Shown one piece after another: positions 27,733 through 38,099 of a DNA stretch of 63,004 nucleotides. Positions within the stretch are counted from its first letter, which is position 1. Every line of letters begins with the position of its first letter. Under the pieces are notes generated by a model. It saw only the letters and a program-made list of their open reading frames with translations. It had not been told where the DNA came from and made no database searches. The position numbers and the translations under genes are program-made. The stretch is taken from positions 1-63,004 of the forward strand of contig SIBR01000019.1 in NCBI GenBank assembly GCA_009695065.1, given 5' to 3'. Source of the DNA: Opitutus sp. GTDB lineage: Bacteria > Verrucomicrobiota > Verrucomicrobiae > Opitutales > Opitutaceae.

Positions 27733-29166
27733 ATGACGTCTTCCGACCCGACTCCGAAACTGCCGCTCTGGATCTTCCTCGTGGCGGACGCCGCGCTGCT
27801 CGGTGCGGCGGTCTTCATCGCCCGCGACGCCGCGCGCCCGCTGTCGAATGCGGCGATCATCTCGATCGTTGCCTGCGTCCTCGCCGGCGCGCTCGTCGTC
27901 CTAGTGCCGCTGGTGATGTATTTCGAGCGGCAGAAAAACGAGACGCTGGACGATCGCCAGCGTGCCCTCGAGACCCTGGCCCGCACCATCACGTCGTCGG
28001 CCGAGCAGATCAGCATCGCGACCGGCGGCCTGCACGGCATCGCCGAACTGGCGCAGAAAAATCTTCGGCAGGCGGAGCATCTGCCGCACAAGCTCCAGGA
28101 AAAAATCGCGGAATTTCAGGCGCAACTGAACAACGCGACGGACGCCGAGAAGGAGGAGCTTGAGAACGAACTCGTGGCCCTGCGCACCACGGAGAGCGAG
28201 CGCCTCCAGACCATCTCCGACAAAATTGCCCGGACCGTGGCCGAATTCGCGAAACTCGAGGCCGCAACCCACCAGCACCTGGCCGCCGGTGCCGCCGCGC
28301 TCGGGGAAATCGAGGCCCGGTTCGCCGGCGCCGGCGCCGCCGTCGTTGAACGCATCGCGCAGGAACTGGCGAAATTCTCCGTGGTCGCCCCCGCCTTCCC
28401 GACCGCAGCCGCTGCCCACCTCGAGGAAAAGTCTGCCGCGCCCCAGGACTCCACGGTCTCGTCCGAATCCGCAGCCGACCCCACCTCATCGCCCAAATCG
28501 GAGAGCACCGCCCACCCACCCAAACGACCGCGCAAGCCGCGGCGCGACGATCTGGCGGCCGTTTCGCCCGAGGAAGAAGAGTCCCCCGTCGGGGCGGCAG
28601 TAACCGTCCCGCCGGCCGACGCGCCGGTGGCCTCGGTCAGCGAACCGCCGCCGATTTCCGCCGAAAAAAATCCGGAGATCGCCCCGGTGGCGCCGTCCAC
28701 GGACACGCCGTTTCCCGCTGGCCATGTCGCCACTCCGGCCGATGACGCCACGCCCGCCGAGGTGCCGCCGTCATCGGACGCCCCGCAAATACCCCGCAAG
28801 CGCTCCACGAAAAAATCCGAACCCGAGGCGACCGCCGATCTCGACCTGGGCATCGACGACTCGTCGCACCCGGCCTCCAGCAGCGCCGAACGAGTCCTCA
28901 CGTCGGATGGCGCCACGCGGCTGATCGTCACGGCCTACATTGGCATCAGCAACCGGCTCTTCATCCGCGGAGAAGGTACGGGCCTGAGCTGGGAAAAAGG
29001 CGTGCCCCTGCAGTTCGTCTCGATCGGCAAGTGGCGCTGGGAAACAAATGATGCCAGCGCATCCGTCCAATTCAAGTTGTACAAAAACGACGAGGTCGAG
29101 TGCACCGCGCTCGGCCAGCTCTCCGTCGATCCCGGTTACCAGCAGGAAGTCACCGCGGCGTTTTAG
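27733..29166 (+). CDS. Membrane-anchored coiled-coil protein with a C-terminal beta domain
   Basis: The 477 residues divide into four parts. Two hydrophobic segments at about 11-29 and 39-60 anchor the protein. A charged helical region at about 62-225 (ETLDDRQRALETLARTITSS onward) has heptad-like leucine and alanine spacing, probably a coiled coil. A Pro/Ser/Thr/Glu-rich linker with basic patches (KRPRKPRRD, RKRSTKKSE) covers about 230-395. The last 80 residues form a beta-rich domain (LIVTAYIGISNRLFIRGEG, WEKGVPLQFV, WRWET, VQFKLYKNDE) resembling starch-binding-type Ig-like modules. I know no named family with this order. It may link membrane to cell envelope or chromosome. Start ATG 27733 was chosen because upstream codons are arginine-rich and lack a ribosome site. 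Confidence 0.8.
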   Translation: MTSSDPTPKLPLWIFLVADAALLGAAVFIARDAARPLSNAAIISIVACVLAGALVVLVPLVMYFERQKNETLDDRQRALETLARTITSSAEQISIATGGLHGIAELAQKNLRQAEHLPHKLQEKIAEFQAQLNNATDAEKEELENELVALRTTESERLQTISDKIARTVAEFAKLEAATHQHLAAGAAALGEIEARFAGAGAAVVERIAQELAKFSVVAPAFPTAAAAHLEEKSAAPQDSTVSSESAADPTSSPKSESTAHPPKRPRKPRRDDLAAVSPEEEESPVGAAVTVPPADAPVASVSEPPPISAEKNPEIAPVAPSTDTPFPAGHVATPADDATPAEVPPSSDAPQIPRKRSTKKSEPEATADLDLGIDDSSHPASSSAERVLTSDGATRLIVTAYIGISNRLFIRGEGTGLSWEKGVPLQFVSIGKWRWETNDASASVQFKLYKNDEVECTALGQLSVDPGYQQEVTAAF

Positions 29167-29198
29167 CCCGGGGCGAATCCGCCCGCCCCGCCCCCGGC

Positions 29199-29402
29199 TC
29201 AATAGTGCGGCGGCCGTTCGTCCGGCTCCACCTCGCCACCGTCGGTATTGCTCCCGCCCCCGGAGCGCTCCCGCAGCGCCTTGAGTTCGCGGCGCAGCCG
29301 CGCGAGGTCATCGGCCATTTCCAGCATCGCCTTGTCCTGCTCCGTCACGTGCCGTTCGAGAAAGGCGATCTTCTCCTCGATGCGCTTAAGTGCTTCGTTC
29401 AA
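29199..29402 (-). CDS. slyX: SlyX-family small coiled-coil protein
   Basis: The 67 residues start with EALKRIEEKIAFLERHVTEQ and continue in a single heptad-rich helix to about residue 48, then a disordered tail ending PDERPPHY. The helix and the PPHY-type end match SlyX, a small protein of uncertain role found beside SlyD in enterobacteria. The start overlaps the 3' end of the response regulator gene by 17 bases, so the two are probably translated together. Confidence 0.85.
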   Translation of the reverse strand: MNEALKRIEEKIAFLERHVTEQDKAMLEMADDLARLRRELKALRERSGGGSNTDGGEVEPDERPPHY

Positions 29403-30000
29403 CGGTCGGCGTGGTTTTCGGGGCGGTGATCTTGAGCTGCTCCAGCTGCGGCAGGATGACGCGGGTGTGGCAGTTGGGGCAGATGGAGTGACTGAAATCG
29501 CTGCCGGTGCGTTCGCTGATGTAGCCTTCGAGTTGCTGCCAGTAATTCTGGTCGTCGCGGATTTTCTTACAGTAGGAACAGATCGGCAACATCTCCTCGA
29601 GTTGCCGGACTTGCGTCGTGTAACGCAGGATGCGCTCCGCCACCCGCAGGCGGGTCCACAGCTCCGGCAAGTCGAGCGGCTTGGTCAGGAAATCGTCCAC
29701 CCCCGCGTCGGCCGCCGCCGTCTGGTTCTCGGCCGTCGCATCGCGGCTCGTGAGCAGAATAAAATAGATATACTCCGCCCCCGCCCGCTTGCGGATGCGC
29801 TGGCAGAGATCAAGCCCGTCCGCGCGGGGCATCATCCAGTCGCTCACGACCACGCGCACGGGTTCAGTCTGCAATACCTCCCACGCCGCCTCGCCATCCC
29901 CCGCCTCCACCACCTCGTGTCCGAGACGACGCAGGGCCTGGCGCAACACCGCGCGGGCCACAGCATCATCTTCGACGGCGAGAATTTTCACGACGGGCAC
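29386..30000 (-). CDS. Response regulator with a Cys4 tail
   Basis: The 204 residues begin with a CheY-like receiver domain: acidic pair at 10-12, phospho-acceptor Asp54 in VVSDWMMP, Thr84 and Lys107 in LTKP. No DNA-binding output follows. Instead, about 138-180 contains Cys141-x2-Cys144 and Cys174-x2-Cys177 around a CKKIRDDQNYWQQLEGYI core. This short zinc-ribbon-like motif recurs after receiver or PAS domains in several phyla. Its role is unknown; it may mediate binding to a partner kinase. It overlaps slyX by 17 bases. No histidine kinase is adjacent. Confidence 0.92.
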   Translation of the reverse strand: MPVVKILAVEDDAVARAVLRQALRRLGHEVVEAGDGEAAWEVLQTEPVRVVVSDWMMPRADGLDLCQRIRKRAGAEYIYFILLTSRDATAENQTAAADAGVDDFLTKPLDLPELWTRLRVAERILRYTTQVRQLEEMLPICSYCKKIRDDQNYWQQLEGYISERTGSDFSHSICPNCHTRVILPQLEQLKITAPKTTPTVERST

Positions 30001-30123
30001 TAGGTCAATTCGTGCCTAGCGCGGCGCAACCAAGAAATTGCACGGCAGACCAAGTAATATCCCGTCGGCAGTTTCCACCCTCTCACGGACAGCATCCACC
30101 ACCCGGCGATCGGCGAGCCCAAT

Positions 30124-32301
<2,178 letters not shown>

Positions 32302-32381
32302 GAAAGGGAGCGGAGAAAGTGTAAGCGGGGCAGATGGCAAGATGGCTTACGCCTCCTACTCCTCTTACACCTCTGACCTGC

Positions 32382-33428
32382 CTACTGCCCGAGCACCCAG
32401 CTGAAGATCAGCGGGGCCACGATGGTCGCGTCGCTCTCGACGATGAATTTCGGCGTCGTGCCGGCCAGCTTGCCCCAAGTGATCTTCTCGTTCGGCACCG
32501 CGCCCGAATAACTGCCGTAGCTCGTGGTGGAATCGCTGATCTGCGCGAAGTAACCCCACAGCGGCACGCCCGTGCGCTGCAAATCCTGGTGGAGCATCGG
32601 CACGACGCAGATGGGAAAATCGCCCGCGATGCCGCCGCCGATCTGGAAGAAGCCGATCGAGCCCTCGCCGTTGCGCAGTTTCTTCGCCGTCTTCGTGTAG
32701 TACTCGGCGAGCCACGTCATGTATTCGATGCCGGTGCGCACGGTGTGGACGTTCTTCACGTCGCCGCTGATCACGTGGCCCGCATACACGTTGCCCAGCG
32801 TCGCATCCTCCCAGCCCGGGACGACGATCGGCAGGTTTTTTTCGCACGCCGCCACCATCCACGAGTTCTTGGGATCGATCTGGTAGCTCTTCTTCAGTTT
32901 TCCGCCGCGCAAAATTTTATACATGAACTCGTGCGGGAAATAACGCTCCCCCGCCCGGTCCGCCTTCACCCATTCCTCCAGCACCACCGTCTCGATCCGC
33001 CGCATCGCCTCCATCTCGGGAATGCACGTGTCCGTCACGCGGTTCATGTGCCGGCTGAGCAACTCTTCTTCATCCCGGTCCGTGAGGTGACGGTAATGCG
33101 GCACGCGCTCATAGTAATCGTGCGCCACGAGATTGAAGATGTCCTCCTCGAGGTTGGCGCCCGTGCACACGATGGCGTGGATCTTGTCCCGCCGGATCAT
33201 CTCCGCGAGGGAGACCCCCAGTTCCGCCGTCGACATCGCGCCAGCCAGCGTCACCAGCATTTTCCCGCCGGCCGCCAGGTGAGTCTCGTAACCCTTGGCC
33301 GCATCGAGCAACGCCGCGGAATTGAAGTGCCGGTAGTGGCGCGCGATGAACTGCGACACCGGCCCCTTCCGGGCGGCGAGCCGCGCGTTGATATCCTCGG
33401 GGCGTTTCGTCTGGCGTTTGGCTTTCAT
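32382..33428 (-). CDS. Deoxyhypusine synthase-family protein
   Basis: The 348 residues show the NAD-binding DHS fold: GAMSTAELGVSLAEMIRRDKIHAIVCTGANLEEDIFN (about 66-102), GGGIAGDFPICVVPM (about 270-284), then SDSTTSYGSYSGAVPNEKITWGKL near 300-322. The Lys of WGK corresponds to the catalytic Lys of eukaryotic DHS. Bacteria have no eIF5A, so bacterial members are thought to make homospermidine-like polyamines or modify other targets. The gene downstream (30124) begins about 80 bases beyond. Start ATG 33428 was chosen; an upstream frame extension lies in the neighbouring gene. Confidence 0.9.
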   Translation of the reverse strand: MKAKRQTKRPEDINARLAARKGPVSQFIARHYRHFNSAALLDAAKGYETHLAAGGKMLVTLAGAMSTAELGVSLAEMIRRDKIHAIVCTGANLEEDIFNLVAHDYYERVPHYRHLTDRDEEELLSRHMNRVTDTCIPEMEAMRRIETVVLEEWVKADRAGERYFPHEFMYKILRGGKLKKSYQIDPKNSWMVAACEKNLPIVVPGWEDATLGNVYAGHVISGDVKNVHTVRTGIEYMTWLAEYYTKTAKKLRNGEGSIGFFQIGGGIAGDFPICVVPMLHQDLQRTGVPLWGYFAQISDSTTSYGSYSGAVPNEKITWGKLAGTTPKFIVESDATIVAPLIFSWVLGQ

Positions 33429-33501
33429 GAGTGATCCCGAGCAAGAGCGCGGAAAAAAATCTTGGCCACAAAAATTTCCGGTCCCGCCCGGCGAACCGCG
33501 C

Positions 33502-34905
33502 TCAATGCCCGGCCTGCACCCGGCGCGGATCCGTCGCCGCGATGACGGCACTGACCGACTTCTGGTTGAACCCCTTGAAGCCGCCCTTGCGTTGCAGGTT
33601 TTCCAAATGGCTGCCGATCGCGCCGTCGCGCCGGAAGCCGTGCACCTGCGCGTCGCTGATCCAGCCCGGCCGGCGCAGGGCCTCGATGCGCGCCGGCCGC
33701 ACCGCCCAGCGTTCGCCCTCGGTGAAGGCCTGCCGCAGGAACTCGAAGTCCGAGAACGGCTTCATCGTCGCCACGCCCTCGGCCGCCAGCTGGTCGCGCA
33801 GCCGCGGGAAATCGAACCGCGCCTCGAGGTGGTGCATGCCCGCCTGCAGAAAGCTGTCGCCGTGCAGGCCGCACCACAGCCCTACGGTGCGCAGCTGCGG
33901 GACCGCCGGTAGGCGTTGCCGCGAGAAATCGACCGTCGTTTCCTCCGGCATCAGGTCGACGTCTGCAAAGACCACGATGCCGGCCACCGGCTGCTCGAGA
34001 ATCTGCGCGCCCCAGCCCGCCTCCGCGCCCGCGTAGAATCGCTCGCGCTTCTCGAAACCGAGCCGGCCGAGGAAGGCCATCAGGTCGGCGAACCGCGCCC
34101 GCGAGCAGCGGAACGTGTGGTGGTCGTGATTGCCCCAGCCGAGCCCGAGTTGGTCCTGCCGGCGCTTCTGGATCCGCGCCGCGCGGTTGCGCGACTCCCA
34201 GAATCTGCGTTCCTCCGCGAAAAACAATTCGCAGGCCGCGTCGCGATCCACGAGCGCCAGCACGGCCTCGAGCCGGGCGAAGGCTTCCCGCACGCCGTCC
34301 GCATCGTCCACGAAGTCCCGCTTTCGCGTCCGCCACAATTCCCCCGCCTGCAATGCGCCGCGGACGAATTCCGGCGTGGGCTCACGCACCTGAAAGCCGC
34401 GATGGCCGAGCCGTTCGACCGCCTCGAGCCGCGCACCGCCTTCCTCCGCGAGGAGCGCCCGCCGCAGCCGCGCGCCCCAGGCGCCCTCGATCGGGGCCGC
34501 CAAGTCGTGAGCGGCGAGAAAATCCGCCACCACTTCCGGACGGATGGCCACCACCGGTGGCACATCATCAACCGCCAGATCCGCCCGCAGAAGCACCCGG
34601 GGCATCATGGCCTGCGGATGCCACAGCACGGTGGTGCCCGCCGGGGCGTCGACCCGCTCCTCCACAAAACCCGCCGCGCGCCAGGCCGCCGCGTGGTCGG
34701 CCGCGAGGACGAGGTGATCGACCCATTCGAAAAAATCGGTGCCCGTTTCGTCGCGCAGCCGCCCAGCCAGCCGGCGGGCGAATGAATTCCGCGCCAGGAA
34801 GGCCTCGATCTGTCCGGCAACCAGTCGCTCCGCTTCATAACAGAGCGGCCAGTCGAAGGGTTTGTGGTCGGTCGGCAAGACGGCAGGCGAAGTCGGGGAA
34901 GACAT
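33502..34905 (-). CDS. Conserved protein of unknown function with a VOC-like metal motif
   Basis: I do not recognise a named family. The 467 residues are well conserved-looking. The C-terminal half has GNHDHHTFRCSRARFADLMAFLGRLGF (about 257-285), GAQILEQPVAGIVVFADVDLMPEE and GMHHLEARFDF (about 355-370). It ends with FKGFNQKSVSAVIAATDP. The His cluster, spaced helix and later His-His-x-Glu resemble metal sites of the vicinal-oxygen-chelate fold and, more distantly, 2-oxoadipate dioxygenases (HglS, DUF1338). That link is an inference from motif spacing only. It lies 73 bases upstream of the DHS-like gene on the same strand. Start ATG 34905 was chosen over a longer frame (to 34941), whose extra residues look non-native. 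Confidence 0.75.
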   Translation of the reverse strand: MSSPTSPAVLPTDHKPFDWPLCYEAERLVAGQIEAFLARNSFARRLAGRLRDETGTDFFEWVDHLVLAADHAAAWRAAGFVEERVDAPAGTTVLWHPQAMMPRVLLRADLAVDDVPPVVAIRPEVVADFLAAHDLAAPIEGAWGARLRRALLAEEGGARLEAVERLGHRGFQVREPTPEFVRGALQAGELWRTRKRDFVDDADGVREAFARLEAVLALVDRDAACELFFAEERRFWESRNRAARIQKRRQDQLGLGWGNHDHHTFRCSRARFADLMAFLGRLGFEKRERFYAGAEAGWGAQILEQPVAGIVVFADVDLMPEETTVDFSRQRLPAVPQLRTVGLWCGLHGDSFLQAGMHHLEARFDFPRLRDQLAAEGVATMKPFSDFEFLRQAFTEGERWAVRPARIEALRRPGWISDAQVHGFRRDGAIGSHLENLQRKGGFKGFNQKSVSAVIAATDPRRVQAGH

Positions 34906-35083
34906 GGGAATGCGGATCCAGCATGCCGCGCCTCGGCTCACGGAAAAGTGAAATCATCCGCCGAAGTGGGCCGCTTGCGGGCTGGACCGCGGGGCGATGG
35001 GACTCCGTCGCGGACTCGCCTATCCTTTCCGCCTCCCGGTTTGCCTTGTGGCAGCGCCGCGGCGGCGCGTTACTTGTCGCCGC

Positions 35084-35986
35084 ATGGTCGCCGCCTTCCT
35101 CGCCGCATTTTTCTTTGCGCTCAACGCCACCTGCGCCAGCCATAGCGTGCGGGAGAACGGATCTGTCTAGGCGAACCTTGGGCGGTTCATCGTGGCCGTG
35201 GTCGTGCTCGGGCTCTTCGCCCACCTCGCCGGCGGGGGCCTGACCAGCGCGAGCCTCGGCTGGTTTTTCCTCAGCGGTGTGGTCGGCATGGGGCTCGGCG
35301 ATCTCGGCGTCTTCGCCGCACTGCCGCTCCTGGGGTCACGGATCACCGTGCTGATCACGCAATGCCTCGCCGCGCCGATCGCGGCGCTCGGCGAGTGGTT
35401 CTGGCTCGGCACGCGGCTGACCCCCGCTCAGATGGCTTGGGGCGCCTTAATCCTGACCGGCGTGGCGATCGCCATCACTCCCAGCCAGTCGAGCCCACCG
35501 CGGGTGCGCGTGCGACCGATCGGCCTCCTCTTCGGCCTCGTGGCGGCCGCCGGCCAGGGCCTCGGCGCACTCATCAGCCGCAAAGGTGTGCTCGTGGCCG
35601 ATGCGGCGGGCGAGGCGACGCGCCACGCCGGGTTTGGCATCACGGCGGCCTACCATCGCATCCTCGCCGGACTAGCGTTCACCCTCGTCTGGTTTCTGGT
35701 GCTGCGTCGGCTCCGCCGCCTACCCACCGCGGCGCCGAGGGGCGGCACGCACGGTCGCCGATGGCTCCTCGCCAACGGACTCGCCGGCCCGGTCCTCGCC
35801 GTGGCCTGTTATCAATGGGCGCTGGCCACGACGCCGGGCGGCATTGTGCTGCCCATCGCGGCCACCGCGCCGCTCCTCTCGATTCCCATCGCGTGCTGGC
35901 TAGAAGGCGACCGCCCGACCCAGCGCGCCCTGCTTGGCGGGGTTCTCGCCGTCGCCGGCTGCGTTGCCCTCACCACCACCCGCTGA
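35084..35986 (+). pseudogene. EamA/DMT-family transporter, interrupted by in-frame TAG
   Basis: From ATG 35084 the protein runs VAAFLAAFFFALNATCASHS, the first helix of an EamA permease, then meets TAG at 35168-35170 after 28 residues. In the same frame it continues ANLGRFIVAVVVLGLF and through nine more helices, with the typical duplicated halves (GMGLGDLGVFAALPLLGSR and later LAVACYQWALATTPGGIVLPI). A TAG from AGG or CAG would break an otherwise complete 300-residue gene. Restart at GTG 35192 would give 264 residues without the first helix. It is divergent from the gene at 34905. Confidence 0.85.
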
Positions 35987-36173
35987 AACCAGTCCGCCCC
36001 GGTGTGATCGCAGGGATCCTTAACGACGCGAAAAAGAGGAATATGCGGCATTGCCTCGGAGGTTCCCAATTGGCGGAACAGGCCGACCGCAGCGTTCGGT
36101 TCAAACTGACCCACCACCCCGGTTTTCCCAAGGTTGACGTGGGGCGCCGGATTCGGTGTGTTGTCCGGTTTCG

Positions 36174-38045
36174 ATGCTCACCATCGCCGACATTTCGAAG
36201 TCCTACGGCACCCGCGAACTCTTTCACGACGTTTCGCTGTTCATTGCGCGCACGGACCGGCTCGGGCTCGTCGGCCCCAACGGGGCGGGCAAATCGACGC
36301 TGTTCAACCTGATCCTCGGCGAGGAGAAACCCGACTCCGGGACGATCGAATGGGAACGCGGCGCCGACTTCGGGTTTCTGCCGCAGGAAAGCGCTCCCGC
36401 CGGCGACGAAACGATCCTGCACATCGCCACCAGCGGCAAGAAGCTCGAACCCGACGAGGACGACTACGACATCGACTACACCCTCGAGCCCCGCACCAAG
36501 AAAATCCTCGCCGGCCTCGGCTTCAAGGACGGCGACGCCGACAAGCTCGCGAAAACCTTTTCCGGCGGCTGGGTCATGCGCGCCCATCTCGCGCGCCTGC
36601 TCGTCGCCGAACCCGCGCTGCTGCTCCTCGACGAGCCGACCAACCATCTCGATCTCGAGGCGTTGCTGTGGTTTCAGGAGTATCTGACGCGCTACCCCGG
36701 CGGGCTGGTCGTGATTTCGCACGACCGGGCCTTCCTCAACGCGCTGTGCACCGGCATGCTCGAATTGCGCGCCAGCACGCTCCATTACTACCACGGCAAC
36801 TACGATAATTTCCTCCAGGAAAAGGAAGCCCGCAAGGGGCAGCAGGCCGCCGCGTACAAGAATCAGCAGCGCGAGATCGCCCACCTGCAAAAGTTCGTCG
36901 ACCGCTTTGGCGCCAAGGCCTCGATGGCCTCGCGCGCCAAGTCGAAGGAGAAGCAGATCGAGCGGCTCGAGGCCGTCGCGGTCGAGGAGCCCACCGAGGA
37001 ACTGAAGCGCATCCACTTCAAGTTTCCCCAGCCACCGCGCTCCGGCCTCAAGGTCATCAAACTCGAGCACGCGCAACAGGCCTACGGCGACCACGTGGTG
37101 TACCGCGACCTCAACTTCACCGCCGAACGCGGCCAGAAGATGGTCCTGGTCGGCCCCAACGGCTCGGGCAAGTCCACCCTCCTGAAGATCCTCGCCGACG
37201 TGATCCCGATCCAAGGCGGCACGCGCGAACTCGGCAGCAATGTCTTTCCGGGCTACTTTGCGCAAAACCGGCTCGATAATCTCAAGCCGGAGCTGACCGT
37301 TTTCGAAAACGTGATGGAGCTGCGCACGAACGAAAACCAGCTCACCGAACAGCAGGCACGCGCCATCCTCGGCGCATTTCTCTTTCGCAAGGACGACGTG
37401 CACAAGCCCATTGGCGTGCTCTCCGGCGGCGAAAAATCGCGCCTCGCGCTCGCCCGGCTGCTGGTCAACCCGCCCAATCTCCTGTTGATGGACGAGCCGA
37501 CGACCCATCTCGACATCGCGTCGATCGATGCGCTGATCGGCGCGCTGAAGAATTACGAGGGCACCTTCATTTTCATCAGCCACGACGTGCATTTCATCAA
37601 GGCGCTCGCCGAGAATGTGCTGCACGTGCACAGCGGCCGCCTCACGCCGTACGCCGGCAACTACGATTATTATCTGGAGAAGTCCAAGGCCGGCGACGCG
37701 CGCGCCGCCCTGACGGCGGGCTTCACCGATGCCCGGCCGGTGCAGCAGAAGGCCACCGCCGCACTAACAACCAAGCCCGCTGCCATGCCGGCCGCGAAAA
37801 AATCGAGCCCCAACGAGGTCCGAAAATTCCGCGAGCACGTCGGCCAGCTGGAAAAGAAGGTCGTCGAACTCGAAGCGAAGCAGGCCGAGATCACGAACAA
37901 ACTGGAGGCGCCCGAAACGTACGCCGACAAGGGCAAGTTCCACCACCTCAACCGCGAGCTCAGCACCGTCGTCGACCAAATCGCCACGGCGACCGCGGAA
38001 TGGGAAAAAGCCGCAACAAAACTGACGGAGATGGAATCGACCTGA
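36174..38045 (+). CDS. ABC-F family ATPase (translation factor type)
   Basis: The 623-residue protein has two ABC domains and no membrane segments. Walker A motifs are GPNGAGKST (about 35) and GPNGSGKST (about 332). Signatures are FSGGW and LSGGEKSRLALARLL. Walker B motifs are LLLDEPTNHLD and LLMDEPTTHLD. Between them lies an arm/linker region with basic helices (about 220-300). The C-terminus (540-623) is a coiled coil with VRKFREHVGQLEKKVVELEAK, typical of Uup/ABC-F members. These act on ribosomes. Start ATG 36174 is preferred because it begins directly with LTIADISKSYG. Confidence 0.93.
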   Translation: MLTIADISKSYGTRELFHDVSLFIARTDRLGLVGPNGAGKSTLFNLILGEEKPDSGTIEWERGADFGFLPQESAPAGDETILHIATSGKKLEPDEDDYDIDYTLEPRTKKILAGLGFKDGDADKLAKTFSGGWVMRAHLARLLVAEPALLLLDEPTNHLDLEALLWFQEYLTRYPGGLVVISHDRAFLNALCTGMLELRASTLHYYHGNYDNFLQEKEARKGQQAAAYKNQQREIAHLQKFVDRFGAKASMASRAKSKEKQIERLEAVAVEEPTEELKRIHFKFPQPPRSGLKVIKLEHAQQAYGDHVVYRDLNFTAERGQKMVLVGPNGSGKSTLLKILADVIPIQGGTRELGSNVFPGYFAQNRLDNLKPELTVFENVMELRTNENQLTEQQARAILGAFLFRKDDVHKPIGVLSGGEKSRLALARLLVNPPNLLLMDEPTTHLDIASIDALIGALKNYEGTFIFISHDVHFIKALAENVLHVHSGRLTPYAGNYDYYLEKSKAGDARAALTAGFTDARPVQQKATAALTTKPAAMPAAKKSSPNEVRKFREHVGQLEKKVVELEAKQAEITNKLEAPETYADKGKFHHLNRELSTVVDQIATATAEWEKAATKLTEMEST

Positions 38046-38099
38046 TCGCGATCAGGCGAAAATCTTTCGCGGCGCGACCCTCCCCGGCGGTGGGCGGCC

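Noticed and set aside
32302..32381. GTAAGAGG-type words between the DUF255 and DHS-like genes as a tandem repeat
   Set aside because: The units are short and imperfect over only about 40 bases; not enough to call a repeat array.
35168..35170. TAG recoding as a sense codon (also at 41676)
   Set aside because: TAG serves as the normal stop of intact genes here (for example those ending at 29166 and 47337), so genome-wide recoding is unlikely.
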